Part shown: positions 7,546-15,453 of the stretch, piece by piece
Numbering within the stretch: position 1 is the stretch's first letter
Layout: the number at the start of each line of letters is the position of its first letter
Source of the DNA: JANMDR01 sp031409495
Lineage (GTDB): Bacteria; Pseudomonadota; Gammaproteobacteria; Burkholderiales; Usitatibacteraceae
Length of the DNA: 19,051 bases
Direction: 5' to 3'
NCBI GenBank assembly: GCA_031409495.1
Contig: JANNXI010000160.1
Span: forward strand, 1 to 19,051
Notes under the pieces: model-generated
Told to the model about the DNA's origin: nothing
The model's input: only the letters and a program-made list of their open reading frames with translations
Databases searched by the model: none
Translations under genes and position numbers: made by a program

Positions 7546-8748
7546 ATGTCAGAAACCCAAACAATCAACGCGCCATTCGTGTTAACTGCACCTGAAGTTA
7601 TTACGCCTGTGGCCGCCTTGCAAAGCACCGATATCGTGCCGCTAAAACCAGAAGTAAAAGCTGCGGTGACCACTCAGGTTGATAAATTTGTTGAAGCCCT
7701 AGTCACTGAAGATATTCAAAGCGACAGCTTTAAAGGCAAGCTCGACAGTGCCTTTAGGCTCGGTAAAGAAGAAGCGTCGTTTGCGGCAAGCTTAATGTCA
7801 GGGCGCTTTATGGAACGCAATATGGCAGGCGTGGAGGATTCAGCCGCCTACAAAGCCATTGGTGAATTGCGCGGCCATCTTGATAAATTAAACCCCGGCC
7901 ACGAAGGGGATATGTTCAGCCAGCAAAAAATTCTTGGGCTAATTCCCTACGGCAACAAACTGCAATCGTACTTCCGTAAATTTGAGTCGGCTGGCAGCCA
8001 ATTAAATAGCTCAATGGAGCAAATTTACGCCGCCCGTGACGACATGCAAAAAGATGAAATTGAAATTGAATCCGTGCGTGGCAAGCTTTGGGATGCAATG
8101 CAAAAACTAAAAGCCGCCATTGAATTCGCTCAGCAACTTGACACCAAAGTGGCTGATAAAGTTACCGCACTAAAAGCCACCGACCCAAATCGCGCTAAAG
8201 CCATCGAGCAAGAAGTATTGTTCTACGCCCGTCAAAACTTAACCGATATGCTCACCCAGCAAGCGGTATGTATTAACGGCTACTTGGCACTCGACGTGCT
8301 GAAACGTACCGCCCGCGAAATGCAAAACGGCTGCACTCGCGTAGCCACTACCGGCATGTCAGCTTTGGCTGTCGCGCAAACTGTCGCGCGCGCTACGGGC
8401 AATCAAATTGCGGTAATGGAAATGTTAAAGGGCGTATCCGGCACCATCGAAAGCCTAATTGCTGAATCAGGCCGCCAGTTGAATACCCACGTTGAACGCA
8501 CGGCGGAGTTTTCAAGCAACCCGCTGTTGGGTGTAGAGAAAATCAAAGAAATGTTCGACCAAACCTTCAAAGCTATGGACGCAATGGACACCTTCAGAAG
8601 TAAGGCTATTGATACCATGGGCAAAAACAATCAAATCATGCAAGAGCAAATTGACCGCGCCAAAACCTATACCGACCGCGAGCGCCAGGCGATTTCAACG
8701 CAAGAACTCGGTAAATTAGCGCATATCGATGGGCCGGTGAAGCTTTAA
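7546..8748 (+). CDS. telA: TelA-family toxic anion resistance protein
   Basis: This 400-residue cytoplasmic, mostly alpha-helical protein is of the TelA family, linked by annotation and some genetics to resistance to tellurite and other envelope stresses. Family hallmarks are the segments 'FRLGKEEASFAASLMSGRFM', 'IPYGNKLQSYFRKFESAG', 'MQKDEIEIESVRGKLWDAMQ' and the C-terminal 'FKAMDAMDTFRSKAIDTMGK'. Length is normal for the family. The ATG at 7546 is chosen because TAGGAG (7535-7540) lies just upstream; a longer in-frame version would begin inside the end of the preceding gene with an arginine-rich stretch foreign to the family. It is last in the cluster and followed by a hairpin at 8787-8833. 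The molecular activity of TelA is not established, so the resistance phenotype here is only a family-level expectation. Confidence 0.9.
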   Translation: MSETQTINAPFVLTAPEVITPVAALQSTDIVPLKPEVKAAVTTQVDKFVEALVTEDIQSDSFKGKLDSAFRLGKEEASFAASLMSGRFMERNMAGVEDSAAYKAIGELRGHLDKLNPGHEGDMFSQQKILGLIPYGNKLQSYFRKFESAGSQLNSSMEQIYAARDDMQKDEIEIESVRGKLWDAMQKLKAAIEFAQQLDTKVADKVTALKATDPNRAKAIEQEVLFYARQNLTDMLTQQAVCINGYLALDVLKRTAREMQNGCTRVATTGMSALAVAQTVARATGNQIAVMEMLKGVSGTIESLIAESGRQLNTHVERTAEFSSNPLLGVEKIKEMFDQTFKAMDAMDTFRSKAIDTMGKNNQIMQEQIDRAKTYTDRERQAISTQELGKLAHIDGPVKL

Positions 8749-8786
8749 ATTAGATTGTCTTGAAGTTGATTGGCTGGTAAAGGGCC

Positions 8787-8833
8787 TAAATTAGGGTGTC
8801 TACAGGATGATGTGATGTAGATGCCCTATTTTA
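8787..8833 (+). terminator. Hairpin after telA, member of a repeat family
   Basis: Arms at 8787-8804 and 8816-8833 pair at 15 of 18 positions, and two of the three mismatches are G-U wobbles in RNA. The loop is 11 bases. The right arm holds the core GATGCCCTA shared with hairpins at 11099, 14064 and 16344. The T-tract is short (TTTTA), so termination efficiency is uncertain. Confidence 0.65.
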
Positions 8834-8989
8834 TTGGTTCTATGAATTTAGAATTCTTCAAAATTTGTCAGATAAATTGAGTTGCACACAACAACTTTTT
8901 CTAAACCGTAATCGCCGCATCAAGTGCGTAAAATAGCGTGTTTCACGTAACGAACACAAGTGCAGGCTACCGCCCGCACATATAACTCA

Positions 8990-10330
8990 ATGAACACCCC
9001 CCACCGCCCGCTCCACGCGCTCGACCGCTACCTCGGTACGCTCTGGCGCGATCACGATTTCCGTACCCTTTGGTTATCACTCACTATTACCCATTTTGGT
9101 GGGCAGGTGACGCTGCTTGCCTTGCCGCTTACGGCCGCTATTTTGCTTCACGCCTCGCCGATTGAAATGGGTATTTTAGTAGCGATGGAGGCCTTACCAT
9201 ACACGCTACTTGGCCTATTTACGGGCGTCTTGGTGGATCGGTCACGCAAACTTCGATTGATTATTCAAGCCGACATTGGCCGTGGCGTAGTGTTGCTTCT
9301 GGTGCCAATTGCTGCTTGGGGAGGCTTTTTGTCCATGCCAATATTGTACGCAGTTGGCTTTTTAGTTGGCTTGGGCGGCATTATTGGTTGGGCAGCGTAT
9401 CAAGTATTTATGGCTGAACGGGTAGGGCGTGAAAACTTGGTGCAGGCTAATTCGCGCATTGCCTTGTCCGATTCCGCATCGCAACTTATTGGCCCCGGCA
9501 TTGCAGGGGCGATTATTCACGCGCTTACCGCGCCAGTTGCGATTTTGTTAGACGCCATTTCGTTTTTTATCTCGGCATTCATGTTGCGCAGTATTAAGGC
9601 TGCAGAGAGTGATGCGCCAAAAGTGGTGGCGGCGCAATCTAGCTCGCTAAAAGCGCTGTGGGATGGCATTTGGGTGGACATAAAAGAGGGTTTGTCGATG
9701 ATTCGGCGGACGCCTGTTTTGCGGTCAATCGCACTTAGTTTGATGATTTGGAATTTTTTAAAGTTCGCTTACTTAGCCATCGTCATTTTGTTTGCCACGC
9801 GTGACTTAGGCTTTTCGGCTGGACAAATAGGCACTATTTTTATGACTTCCGGCGTAGGGCTGTTGCTGGCGTCTGCCACCTGTCAGCGCCTAAATACGCG
9901 GTTTGGCATCGGGTTGGTGATGTTGGCTGGGCTTACGATTAGCGGCTGCTCGTGGTTGATGGTGGCAACGGTATCCCCCAACTATTTGCCAGCGATACAC
10001 TTTGGGGCGGCGCTGTTTTTTTCAGCCTTTGGCGCGATGATTTTCTTCATCAATTACTTAACGCTGCGCCAAGCGGCGACCCCCGACCATTTGCGCGGAC
10101 GCGTGACATCCACCTTGATATTTTTAGCAATGGTGTTGGCACCATTAGGCTCATTGTTAGGTGGTTTTATGGGGCAGTATTTGGGGCTACGGATAACCGT
10201 TGCCATTGTTGGCGTGGGCGGCCTATTGCTTGGGTTGGTGATGCTGTGGAAGTCGCCACTTCGGCACATGAAAACCCTGCCCGAGCCCGTTTTAGCCGCG
10301 CCGACAACTGCCGAGATGCCGCAAATTTAG
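8990..10330 (+). CDS. MFS transporter, EntS-like/MFS_3 exporter type
   Basis: This 446-residue integral membrane protein should have about 12 transmembrane helices and sit in the inner membrane. The signature loop between helices 2 and 3, 'GVLVDRSRKLRLIIQADIGRG', matches motif A of the major facilitator superfamily. A second MFS-like loop lies near 'RHMKT' at the end of the last helix. The overall pattern ('FRTLWLSLTITHFGGQVTLLALPL') resembles the enterobactin-exporter-like MFS_3 group, which exports siderophores, drugs or other small molecules; the substrate cannot be told. The ATG at 8990 is preferred because the N terminus then begins close to the conserved 'HDFRTLWLS' segment. A GTG at 8960 would add 10 residues. 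Neither has a good Shine-Dalgarno. A -10-like TAAAAT lies at 8929-8934. Its stop overlaps the stop of the opposing TPR lipoprotein gene by four bases. Confidence 0.88.
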   Translation: MNTPHRPLHALDRYLGTLWRDHDFRTLWLSLTITHFGGQVTLLALPLTAAILLHASPIEMGILVAMEALPYTLLGLFTGVLVDRSRKLRLIIQADIGRGVVLLLVPIAAWGGFLSMPILYAVGFLVGLGGIIGWAAYQVFMAERVGRENLVQANSRIALSDSASQLIGPGIAGAIIHALTAPVAILLDAISFFISAFMLRSIKAAESDAPKVVAAQSSSLKALWDGIWVDIKEGLSMIRRTPVLRSIALSLMIWNFLKFAYLAIVILFATRDLGFSAGQIGTIFMTSGVGLLLASATCQRLNTRFGIGLVMLAGLTISGCSWLMVATVSPNYLPAIHFGAALFFSAFGAMIFFINYLTLRQAATPDHLRGRVTSTLIFLAMVLAPLGSLLGGFMGQYLGLRITVAIVGVGGLLLGLVMLWKSPLRHMKTLPEPVLAAPTTAEMPQI

Positions 10331-11019
10331 TCAGCTTCTACTTGCTTACCCTTCGCCACACGATTCTGTCGCCACGCCGCAAATAATTCACCCCACGCAC
10401 GCTTTTCTTGGTTACGCCAGCGGCTAGTGCAGCGTATGCTAGTTCTGATTGCACGCCAGCATTCTGGTTCTTGCGCCACCGCTTCTTCGTAAAATTGCAC
10501 CGCGCGGGCGCGGTCGCCTGCTTGCCAATACGTTACGGCATAGGTGTAATGCGCCCAACGCGCGTCGTCTGGATTCGCTTGATACGCAGCTGCAAAATGC
10601 GCAAGCGCACATTGGTGCTGGCGCAAATTAAACATGGCCCAGCCGTGGCTCCAGCGCACGCGGCTTGCGGGTGTTGCGGTGTCTGCACGCTTGAGCGCTA
10701 AATTTAGTAGCGCATTGGTGCCTGCAACGTCACCTGTGAGCGACAACGCGTACCCGCGTGCCACCAACGATGCTGCACTTTCAGGGTCAGCCACGACTTC
10801 AATGCGATCCACTTTTTGGACGTCGGTGCTGGTGATCGCGGCTGCTACTCGTGCAGGCGCTGTGGTTTGGCAGGCTTGCTCAATTGACGCAATACCGGCA
10901 ACATAATCCACGCGTGGCGTATTTCTTGCGCTTGCATTTTGTGGTGGAGTTTCTAGCGCGTTGCAAGCGCATAGCATTGTGGTGGTGGCTAAAACAAAGA
11001 GTAGTTTAAGTGCGTGCAT
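10327..11019 (-). CDS. TPR-repeat lipoprotein, function unknown
   Basis: This 230-residue protein has a short hydrophobic signal and the lipobox L-C-A-C, giving an acylated cysteine at C19 followed by Asn, which suggests outer-membrane sorting facing the periplasm. Residues about 75-190 are helical repeats of the tetratricopeptide kind, for example 'ALAHFAAAYQANPDDARWAH' and 'AVQFYEEAVAQEPECWRAI'. Such domains usually act as scaffolds for protein complexes. The start ATG is at 11017-11019. Its 3' end meets the MFS gene tail to tail with a four-base overlap, so no terminator lies between them. It follows chaC on the same strand, but a strong hairpin (11099-11153) separates them, so separate transcription is likely. 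No specific partner can be named. Confidence 0.75.
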   Translation of the reverse strand: MHALKLLFVLATTTMLCACNALETPPQNASARNTPRVDYVAGIASIEQACQTTAPARVAAAITSTDVQKVDRIEVVADPESAASLVARGYALSLTGDVAGTNALLNLALKRADTATPASRVRWSHGWAMFNLRQHQCALAHFAAAYQANPDDARWAHYTYAVTYWQAGDRARAVQFYEEAVAQEPECWRAIRTSIRCTSRWRNQEKRAWGELFAAWRQNRVAKGKQVEAD

Positions 11020-11098
11020 AGAATACCCAAATGATTTGAATCAGCTAATTTTACGCCAATAACGCAGTGGCTAGTAGTGGCCTCAAGGGCAGTGGGGC

Positions 11099-11153
11099 AA
11101 AATATAGCACTTGAAGATGCCCTAAAATAGGGCATCTTCAAGTGCTATATTTT
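11099..11153 (-). terminator. 26-bp perfect palindromic terminator after chaC
   Basis: Arms at 11099-11124 and 11128-11153 are perfectly complementary over 26 bp with a three-base loop (AAA). The stem has a GC-rich centre and A/T-rich ends, giving T runs on both strands, so it could terminate in either direction. It touches the last base of the chaC stop codon. It contains the core GATGCCCTA / TAGGGCATC shared with three other hairpins in the window. Confidence 0.85.
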
Positions 11154-11845
11154 TACTCGCACAGGTCCGCAGCATCGTCGCACAGCTTGCGCAACACGGT
11201 ATCGTAAATGCCTAGCGCTTCTAAATGGGTGACGGTATTGCGCACATAGTCAAGGTTTGATCCACGTTCACCGGAGCATTTTGCTACGCGACTTTTAGCC
11301 TCAATAGGGCAAATTTCTGGCGTGTAGGCGGGGCTATCGCAATTGGCGATGAAGGTGAGAGCCGTTACTTTTTCAACCTGCGGATGCGAATCTGCAAGCC
11401 ATTCCGTAAGCGCTGCTGTTGGTTCTGCACTCACGGTTAAATGGGCAGTAACTAAGCGCGGCGTGTAAATATTGCCGCGCATTTCCCGTAGCCACAAAGT
11501 TTCAAGTGCGCTTTCTAAGCCTTCTGGCTCGATCTCTAGTACAGCGCCTAAACAACTGCCGCCGCTGCGCAAACCCAGCACTAAGCCAGGGCTAGCTACC
11601 GTGCCGCGAAATAGCGTTGAACGCATGCACAAATCGCGGTGGTAGCCGTGCACGCGCGCGAGTGATCGGCCACGCACCGCAAATTCTGGGTTCCACATTA
11701 GCGAGCCGTAAGCAAAAATCCACAGCGAACCTTGCGTGGGCAAAAACGCCTTGTAGTCAACAAGCGGTGCCGCGCCCTCCACGTATTCTGGTGGTCGAAA
11801 GCCGAGCGGGTTTTCTAGTGAAATGGCTGAATTTTCTGTGGTCAC
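11153..11845 (-). CDS. chaC: ChaC-type gamma-glutamylcyclotransferase
   Basis: This 230-residue cytoplasmic enzyme should cleave glutathione to 5-oxoproline and Cys-Gly. The gamma-glutamyl binding signature 'FAYGSLMWNP' has YGSLMW at residues 46-51, and the catalytic glutamate fits E121 in 'LWLREMRGNIY'. Both are as in E. coli ChaC, and the length matches that protein. The start is a GTG at 11845; an in-frame stop lies 12-15 bases upstream, so no longer protein is possible. No clear Shine-Dalgarno is visible. The older name 'cation transport protein' reflects gene position in E. coli, not activity. It is divergent from the M13 peptidase gene across a 165-base, A/T-rich interval and ends in a strong palindrome. 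Glutathione turnover under stress is the expected role. Confidence 0.93.
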   Translation of the reverse strand: MTTENSAISLENPLGFRPPEYVEGAAPLVDYKAFLPTQGSLWIFAYGSLMWNPEFAVRGRSLARVHGYHRDLCMRSTLFRGTVASPGLVLGLRSGGSCLGAVLEIEPEGLESALETLWLREMRGNIYTPRLVTAHLTVSAEPTAALTEWLADSHPQVEKVTALTFIANCDSPAYTPEICPIEAKSRVAKCSGERGSNLDYVRNTVTHLEALGIYDTVLRKLCDDAADLCE

Positions 11846-11959
11846 GACGGGGATGTTTTAGATATTAATAATTTTAATAACGCCTCAACCTACAAATTGT
11901 AACAATATGTGGTGGCATTGTTAAGCTTTCACTACTATTTGGTGTGATTCTTTGCATCG

Positions 11960-11965
11960 TAAAAT
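11960..11965 (+). promoter_or_regulatory. Possible -10 box for the M13 peptidase gene
   Basis: TAAAAT sits in the context CGTAAAATAG, 45 bases before the peptidase start codon. The same ten-base context occurs before the MFS gene at 8927-8936. No convincing -35 is visible for either, so both are weak calls. Confidence 0.3.
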
Positions 11966-12010
11966 AGTACACTGCACTTTGGTTAAACACTTATCAGCAA
12001 AGGCTTAGCG

Positions 12011-14044
12011 ATGAAAATGCAATCCCAAAAATTAGCGGTGGCGGTGTTGTTTTCCCTCGCCTGTGCGCAGGCGCATGCCGTTACGCCCGACACACTTTCC
12101 ACCACCATCAAGCCCTGCGATGATTTCTACGGCTATGCGAACGAGGTATGGACAAAAACCGCTACCATTCCGGATGACCGTGCGTATTGGGGGGTATTTG
12201 CTGAAATTAAAGCCCGTAACGAAAAAATTTTGAAAGACGCGATTACGGAGGCCGCAGCGGATAGTGCAAAGTTGAAAAATCCCGCCATCGCCAAAGTGGC
12301 CAATTATTACGCCAGTGGCGTGGATATCGCTAAAATTGATGCGCTTGGTTTGGCGCCGCTGAGGCCCTTGTTCGATGAAATTAACGCCCTTACGTCAGCT
12401 AAGCAGTTGCCACAAATGCTTGGCAAGCTACAGCGCATGGGCTTTAATGTGGGTACGTCTACTTCTATTTCGTCCGACGCTAAAGACCGCACCCGTTATT
12501 TGGTGCAGCTAGGGCAGGGCGGTTTGAGTTTGCCGGAGCGCGATTACTATATTCGCACCGATGCTAAAAGCGCGCAGATACGCGCCGCCTACAAAGCCTT
12601 TGCACAAAAATTTGCAGACATGGCCGCGATGGACGCCAACACACAAACAATCAAAGCCATTGATGCCGCCTACAAGCTTGAAAACGAGTTTGCCAAGGCT
12701 TCCATGACGCTCGTGCAGCAACGCGACCCCAAAGCCGTTTATAACTTGATGACTATCGCGCAGTTAAATAAAATTGCACCGGGTTTCGATTGGGTTGCCT
12801 ACTTTGCAGAACAAAAAATAACTGTAGCCAACGTGCTCAACGTGGGACAGCCAAAGTTTGTAACGGCGTTTGCCAAGCTCACGCAATCGACCAGCCTTGC
12901 CGACTGGAAAGCCTACCTGCAATTGCGCGTATTGAATGATTCTGCCTCACGCTTGTCGGGCAAATATAGCGATGCGCATTTCGCGTTTTTTGGTACAGAA
13001 TTGGATGGAAAAAAGACTCAAAGACCGCGCCCAGAGCGCGTTTTGGAGCAGATTTCTGGTAACTATGGCGAGGCACCGTTAGCCGAAGGTTTAGGACAGT
13101 TATACGTAGAAAAAGCTTTCAGCCCTGAAGCTAAAACCCGTGCGGTAGAGATGACAGCAAACATCAAAGCTGCATTGCGCGAGCGTTTGCAAAACCTAGC
13201 GTGGATGGAGCCGCAAACCAAGGAGGCGGCGATTAAAAAGCTTGACGCTATGGCGCTGCAAATCGGCTATCCCGACAAATGGCGCGACTATTCCAGCGTT
13301 GAAATTAAGGCCGATGATTATCTAGGCAATTGGCTGCGCGCCAGCATCTATAACAGTGATTTTTGGGCTGATAAATTAGGCAAGCCGGTAGACCGCAACC
13401 AATGGTGGATGAGCCCGCAAATCGTGAATGCGTATGCTGGCGAATATAATGAAATCGTCTTCCCAGCTGGCATTTTGCAGCCGCCGTTTTTTGATGTGAA
13501 AGCCGATGATGCCCTAAACTATGGTGCCATCGGCATGGTGATCGGCCATGAAATTACCCATCACTTCGACGACCAAGGTCGCCAGTTTGATGCCACTGGC
13601 AACATGAAACAATGGTGGACACCAAAAGATGATGCCGCCTACAAAGCCCGTGCCAAAGCACTAGTAACGCAGTATTCCAACTACACGGGCGCTAAGAACA
13701 CCCCAGTAAATGGCAAGCTAACTTTGGGTGAAAACATTGCTGATTTGGGTGGCTTAACCATTGCATTTATGGGGCTAGAGCGCGCATTGAAAGCGGGCGC
13801 GCCAGCCGCCAAAATTGACGGTTTAACGCAGCAGCAGCGCTACTTCATTAGCTTTGCCCAAAGCTGGCGCGAGATCACCCGCGAAGCCGCAGAAATGAAA
13901 GCCCTGCTAACCGATTCGCACTCGCCCCCCAGGTTTCGCGTGCAAGGCCCAGTCGCGCATTTAAGCAGCTTCGCCAAAACGTTTAATTGCCCAGCGGTGG
14001 CGCCAGCGTTAAGAGCTGAACGAGATAGAGTGGTTATTTGGTAG
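12011..14044 (+). CDS. Secreted M13-family (neprilysin/PepO-like) zinc metallopeptidase
   Basis: This 677-residue protein begins with a signal peptide ending in the likely cleavage site AHA-V (about residue 24), so it acts in the periplasm or outside the cell. The M13 catalytic motifs are intact: HEITH at residues 513-517 (zinc ligands H513 and H517, general base E514) and GENIADLGG with the third zinc ligand E574 and D578. The substrate-binding region 'NAYAGEYNEIVFPAGIL' and the terminal '-VVIW' also fit the family, whose bacterial members run about 650-700 residues. It cleaves short peptides, as PepO and neprilysin do. AAAGG at 11999-12003 is a suitable Shine-Dalgarno for the ATG at 12011. 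The gene stands alone and ends in a terminator at 14064-14107. The stretch before the C terminus looks less conserved than usual but keeps the expected length. Confidence 0.95.
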   Translation: MKMQSQKLAVAVLFSLACAQAHAVTPDTLSTTIKPCDDFYGYANEVWTKTATIPDDRAYWGVFAEIKARNEKILKDAITEAAADSAKLKNPAIAKVANYYASGVDIAKIDALGLAPLRPLFDEINALTSAKQLPQMLGKLQRMGFNVGTSTSISSDAKDRTRYLVQLGQGGLSLPERDYYIRTDAKSAQIRAAYKAFAQKFADMAAMDANTQTIKAIDAAYKLENEFAKASMTLVQQRDPKAVYNLMTIAQLNKIAPGFDWVAYFAEQKITVANVLNVGQPKFVTAFAKLTQSTSLADWKAYLQLRVLNDSASRLSGKYSDAHFAFFGTELDGKKTQRPRPERVLEQISGNYGEAPLAEGLGQLYVEKAFSPEAKTRAVEMTANIKAALRERLQNLAWMEPQTKEAAIKKLDAMALQIGYPDKWRDYSSVEIKADDYLGNWLRASIYNSDFWADKLGKPVDRNQWWMSPQIVNAYAGEYNEIVFPAGILQPPFFDVKADDALNYGAIGMVIGHEITHHFDDQGRQFDATGNMKQWWTPKDDAAYKARAKALVTQYSNYTGAKNTPVNGKLTLGENIADLGGLTIAFMGLERALKAGAPAAKIDGLTQQQRYFISFAQSWREITREAAEMKALLTDSHSPPRFRVQGPVAHLSSFAKTFNCPAVAPALRAERDRVVIW

Positions 14045-14063
14045 CCCGTTAATCGCAAGAATG

Positions 14064-14107
14064 AGTGCCTGAAGAAGCCCGTAAATAGGGCATCTTCAGG
14101 CACTTTT
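14064..14107 (+). terminator. Terminator after the M13 gene, repeat-family member
   Basis: Arms at 14064-14080 (AGTGCCTGAAGAAGCCC) and 14088-14104 pair at 16 of 17 positions, with the loop GTAAATA and a TTTTT run after the stem. The arm sequence is clearly related to the chaC palindrome (AGCACTTGAAGATGCCC), so the two share origin or design. Confidence 0.88.
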
Positions 14108-14154
14108 TATTGGTCACGTTTGGCCTAAAAGGCAACGCAAGTCCTCCGCGATAT

Positions 14155-14199
14155 CGCCCCTCTCTCCTCCCGAGGGAAAGATGCCGGGAGAGAGGGGCG
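14155..14199. repeat. GC-rich intergenic inverted repeat
   Basis: Arms CGCCCCTCTCTCC (14155-14167) and its exact complement (14187-14199) flank a 19-base spacer in the convergent gap between the M13 gene and the flavoprotein gene. The base composition (pyrimidine-rich arm) differs from the surroundings. It looks like a REP-type or similar dispersed palindromic element, or a terminator for the minus-strand operon. A second short inverted repeat (GCGTTG...CAACGC, 14230-14257) follows. Confidence 0.5.
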
Positions 14200-14259
14200 G
14201 GTTTAGCGGGGGCGGCTTTGGCGGCCGCAGCGTTGTTGCATGTCGCGCGCGCAACGCCA

Positions 14260-15453
14260 CTAAACCGCCAACCCTGCCGCCACCGCAGAAGCCCAAGCCC
14301 ACTGAAAGTTATAGCCCCCTAAGTGCCCCGTCACATCCACCACCTCACCAATGAAATACAACCCCGGCACGTCATTCGCTTCCATCGTTTTTGATGACAA
14401 CTGCCGTGTATCCACGCCACCCAACGTAACTTCTGCTTTGTTGTAGCCCAACGTGCCAGATGGCTTCACCTGCCAGTCAAACAACCGTTCGCTAATTTCA
14501 GAAAATTTTTTATCGCTTACCTGATTCGGCACCACATCAAATTCAAACGCATCACACCACTGTTTTGCAAAGCGCTTGGGCAAATGTTCTGCCAGTAAAT
14601 TGCTGAGCAATTGCTTGCTTTGTCGTAATCCGGTCAGCCAATTTTTTGCATCGTCAAACGGCAGTAAATTGATGTGTATTGGGTTCTTCGCTGATCCATC
14701 TTGCCAGTAGGAAGAAACTTGTAAAATAGAAGGCCCGGACAAGCCACGATGGGTTAATAATAGGGCTTCTCGGAAGGGTGGCGTGTTTTTAGCGGCGCGT
14801 ACTGAGGCGTCCAGCGATAGACCCGAAAGGTCGCCATATTGCGCCGTTGCTGCGGCATCGAAACTCAACGGCACTAACGCCGCTCGAGGCGCAATTACAC
14901 TTAGCCCAAATTGTTCCGCAAGCTTGTAACCAAAAGGAGTTGCGCCGATTTTTGGCACCGCCAAACCGCCGGTTGCAATCACCAATTTTTTTGCTAACAC
15001 GACCCCTAACGCGGTTTGAATACTAAAACCAGAAGCAGTTTTTTCAACGCTTACTACCGCGCACGGTCGCCGCCATTGCACCTGCGCGCGATCGCATTCT
15101 GTTTTTAGCATATCGATAATTTGCGTCGCGCTGTCGTCGCAAAATAGTTGACCAAGCGTTTTTTCGTGGTATTTAATGCCGTGCGATTCGACTAACGTAA
15201 TGAAGTGTTTGGGCGTATAGCGAGCTAATGCAGAGCGGCAAAAATTTGGGTTTTGCGATAGAAAATTTTCAGGTTTGGTGTTGATATTGGTAAAATTACA
15301 GCGCCCACCGCCAGAGATACGAATTTTTTCGCCAAGGCGCTGATAGTGGTCGATTAGCATCACGCTTAGCCCTCGCTGGCCAGCTTGCGCCGCGCACATC
15401 ATGCCTGCCGCGCCTGCGCCGATGACTGCTACATCAACCGTTACCGCATTCAC
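14260..15453 (-). CDS. HI0933-family FAD-dependent oxidoreductase
   Basis: This 397-residue flavoprotein belongs to the HI0933/YhiN group. An N-terminal FAD-binding Rossmann loop GAGAAG lies at residues 12-17, and the hallmark GGGRCNFTN follows at residues 48-56. A second conserved region ('LVIATGGLAVPKIGATPFGY') and the C-terminal FAD-contact 'GLYFIGEVVDVTGHLGGYNFQWAWASA' complete the family pattern, and length is normal. The physiological substrate of most members is unknown; a BaiN-like reductase role is known for one relative only. The ATG overlaps the last four bases of the upstream tag gene (ATGA), so the two are co-transcribed and translationally coupled. No link in function between a DNA glycosylase and this flavoprotein is evident. 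Confidence 0.93.
   Translation of the reverse strand: MNAVTVDVAVIGAGAAGMMCAAQAGQRGLSVMLIDHYQRLGEKIRISGGGRCNFTNINTKPENFLSQNPNFCRSALARYTPKHFITLVESHGIKYHEKTLGQLFCDDSATQIIDMLKTECDRAQVQWRRPCAVVSVEKTASGFSIQTALGVVLAKKLVIATGGLAVPKIGATPFGYKLAEQFGLSVIAPRAALVPLSFDAAATAQYGDLSGLSLDASVRAAKNTPPFREALLLTHRGLSGPSILQVSSYWQDGSAKNPIHINLLPFDDAKNWLTGLRQSKQLLSNLLAEHLPKRFAKQWCDAFEFDVVPNQVSDKKFSEISERLFDWQVKPSGTLGYNKAEVTLGGVDTRQLSSKTMEANDVPGLYFIGEVVDVTGHLGGYNFQWAWASAVAAGLAV

Noticed and set aside
3797..8748. Calling the cluster a tellurite-resistance operon
   Set aside because: Only TelA supports that, its activity is not established, and terC, terD, tehA and related genes are absent; the phenotype is left open.
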